Below, piece after piece: positions 31,419 to 31,680 of a stretch of DNA of 31,680 nucleotides; positions within the stretch are counted from its first letter, which is position 1, and every line of letters starts with the position of its first letter. The notes under the pieces were generated by a model. The model ran no database searches. It saw only the letters and a list, made by a program, of their open reading frames with translations, and was not told the origin of the DNA. Source of the DNA: Aurantibrevibacter sp041747755 (GTDB lineage: Bacteria; Bacteroidota; Bacteroidia; Flavobacteriales; Flavobacteriaceae); contig JBGTEN010000297.1 of NCBI GenBank assembly GCA_041747755.1, forward strand, positions 1-31,680. Reading direction: 5' to 3'. The position numbers and the translations under genes are program-made.

Positions 31419-31680
31419 CTAGCGTTTCAACGAAAAATGCCCTGAAAAGACCTTTCCGTTGCCATAGATAAAACGAAACCAGTAGTCGGAAGAGGGTAAA
31501 GGAACTCCTTTATAAGTACCATTCCACCCGAGATCCGTCGGAGATAGTTGTTGTACCAGTTTCCCATATCGGTCATAAATATAGACTTGCGCCTCCGGAA
31601 AGCTGTCTGCTCCAATCAAGTTCCAATGTTCGTGTAAATCATCCCCGTTTGGGGTAAAGAATTTTTGATAGCCTAATGCG
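31419..31680 (-). CDS. C-terminal end of a T9SS type B sorting-domain protein
   Basis: The last 86 residues of a gene that begins beyond the right edge. The sequence reads QKFFTPNGDDLHEHWNLIGA, then VYIYDRYGKLVQQLSP, GWNGTYKGVPLPSSDYWFRF and finally GKVFSGHFSLKR. This is the type B (gliding-motility-associated) C-terminal sorting domain that targets proteins to the type IX secretion system. It proves that the host uses T9SS. Nothing can be said of the rest of the protein. A decayed relative of its last residues lies at 30959-31010. Confidence 0.9.
   Translation of the reverse strand, partial: ALGYQKFFTPNGDDLHEHWNLIGADSFPEAQVYIYDRYGKLVQQLSPTDLGWNGTYKGVPLPSSDYWFRFIYGNGKVFSGHFSLKR

Overview
The window looks like the chromosome of a marine-type Flavobacteriia (phylum Bacteroidota). 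It is AT-rich. Its promoters fit the Bacteroidota pattern TTG-N20-TAnnTTTG. Large secreted proteins carry PKD-like and type IX secretion (T9SS) type B sorting domains, and the Rhs/YD-repeat proteins are of the long Bacteroidota kind with signal peptides. The genus cannot be fixed from the sequence. No rRNA, tRNA or CRISPR array was seen.

Layout from left to right: (1) 2-2110, the 5' part of a large secreted surface protein on the minus strand that runs off the left edge and starts at TTG. (2) 2254-2571, two 3' fragments of XRE-type regulator genes, each followed by a terminator hairpin. (3) 2588-4481, an orphan Rhs C-terminal toxin cassette with its immunity gene, preceded by a small membrane-protein gene. 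(4) 4482-7132, a cargo region with a long imperfect hairpin, a small gene with a consensus promoter, a DUF2188 gene and an ORF6N gene behind a palindromic operator. (5) 7218-11198, recombinase module 1: two overlapping tyrosine recombinases, a P-loop ATPase with a C-terminal winged helix, and a divergent XRE regulator. (6) 11214-14243, a second orphan Rhs C-terminal cassette with a lipoprotein immunity candidate and a homologous small membrane-protein gene. (7) 14613-18980, recombinase module 2 with a related long hairpin. (8) 19051-30282, an intact five-gene Rhs operon: secreted stalk-like protein, small secreted protein, YD-repeat protein, 1902-aa Rhs protein with a variable toxin-like tip, and immunity-like lipoprotein. 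(9) 30283-31418, a graveyard with a decayed XRE gene and a decayed T9SS sorting domain. (10) 31419-31680, the C-terminal end of a T9SS type B protein that runs off the right edge.

Reading along the minus strand from the intact Rhs operon, the same unit recurs: toxin tip - immunity gene - (tail-to-tail) XRE - ATPase - recombinase A - recombinase B - hairpin/cargo - small membrane protein - next 5'-truncated Rhs tip - next immunity gene - next XRE. Each immunity gene's 3' end abuts an XRE 3' end, and XRE remnants mark both outer borders. My interpretation (inference) is that a recombinase module has been inserted or duplicated repeatedly at an Rhs locus. It would have pushed old toxin-immunity tips away from the expressed gene and left a series of displaced cassettes. 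The pairing of this module with Rhs tips, the conserved cis sites (26-bp inverted repeats, GTGGCG repeats, divergent promoters) and the missing catalytic Arg I in recombinase B make this the most interesting system in the window.
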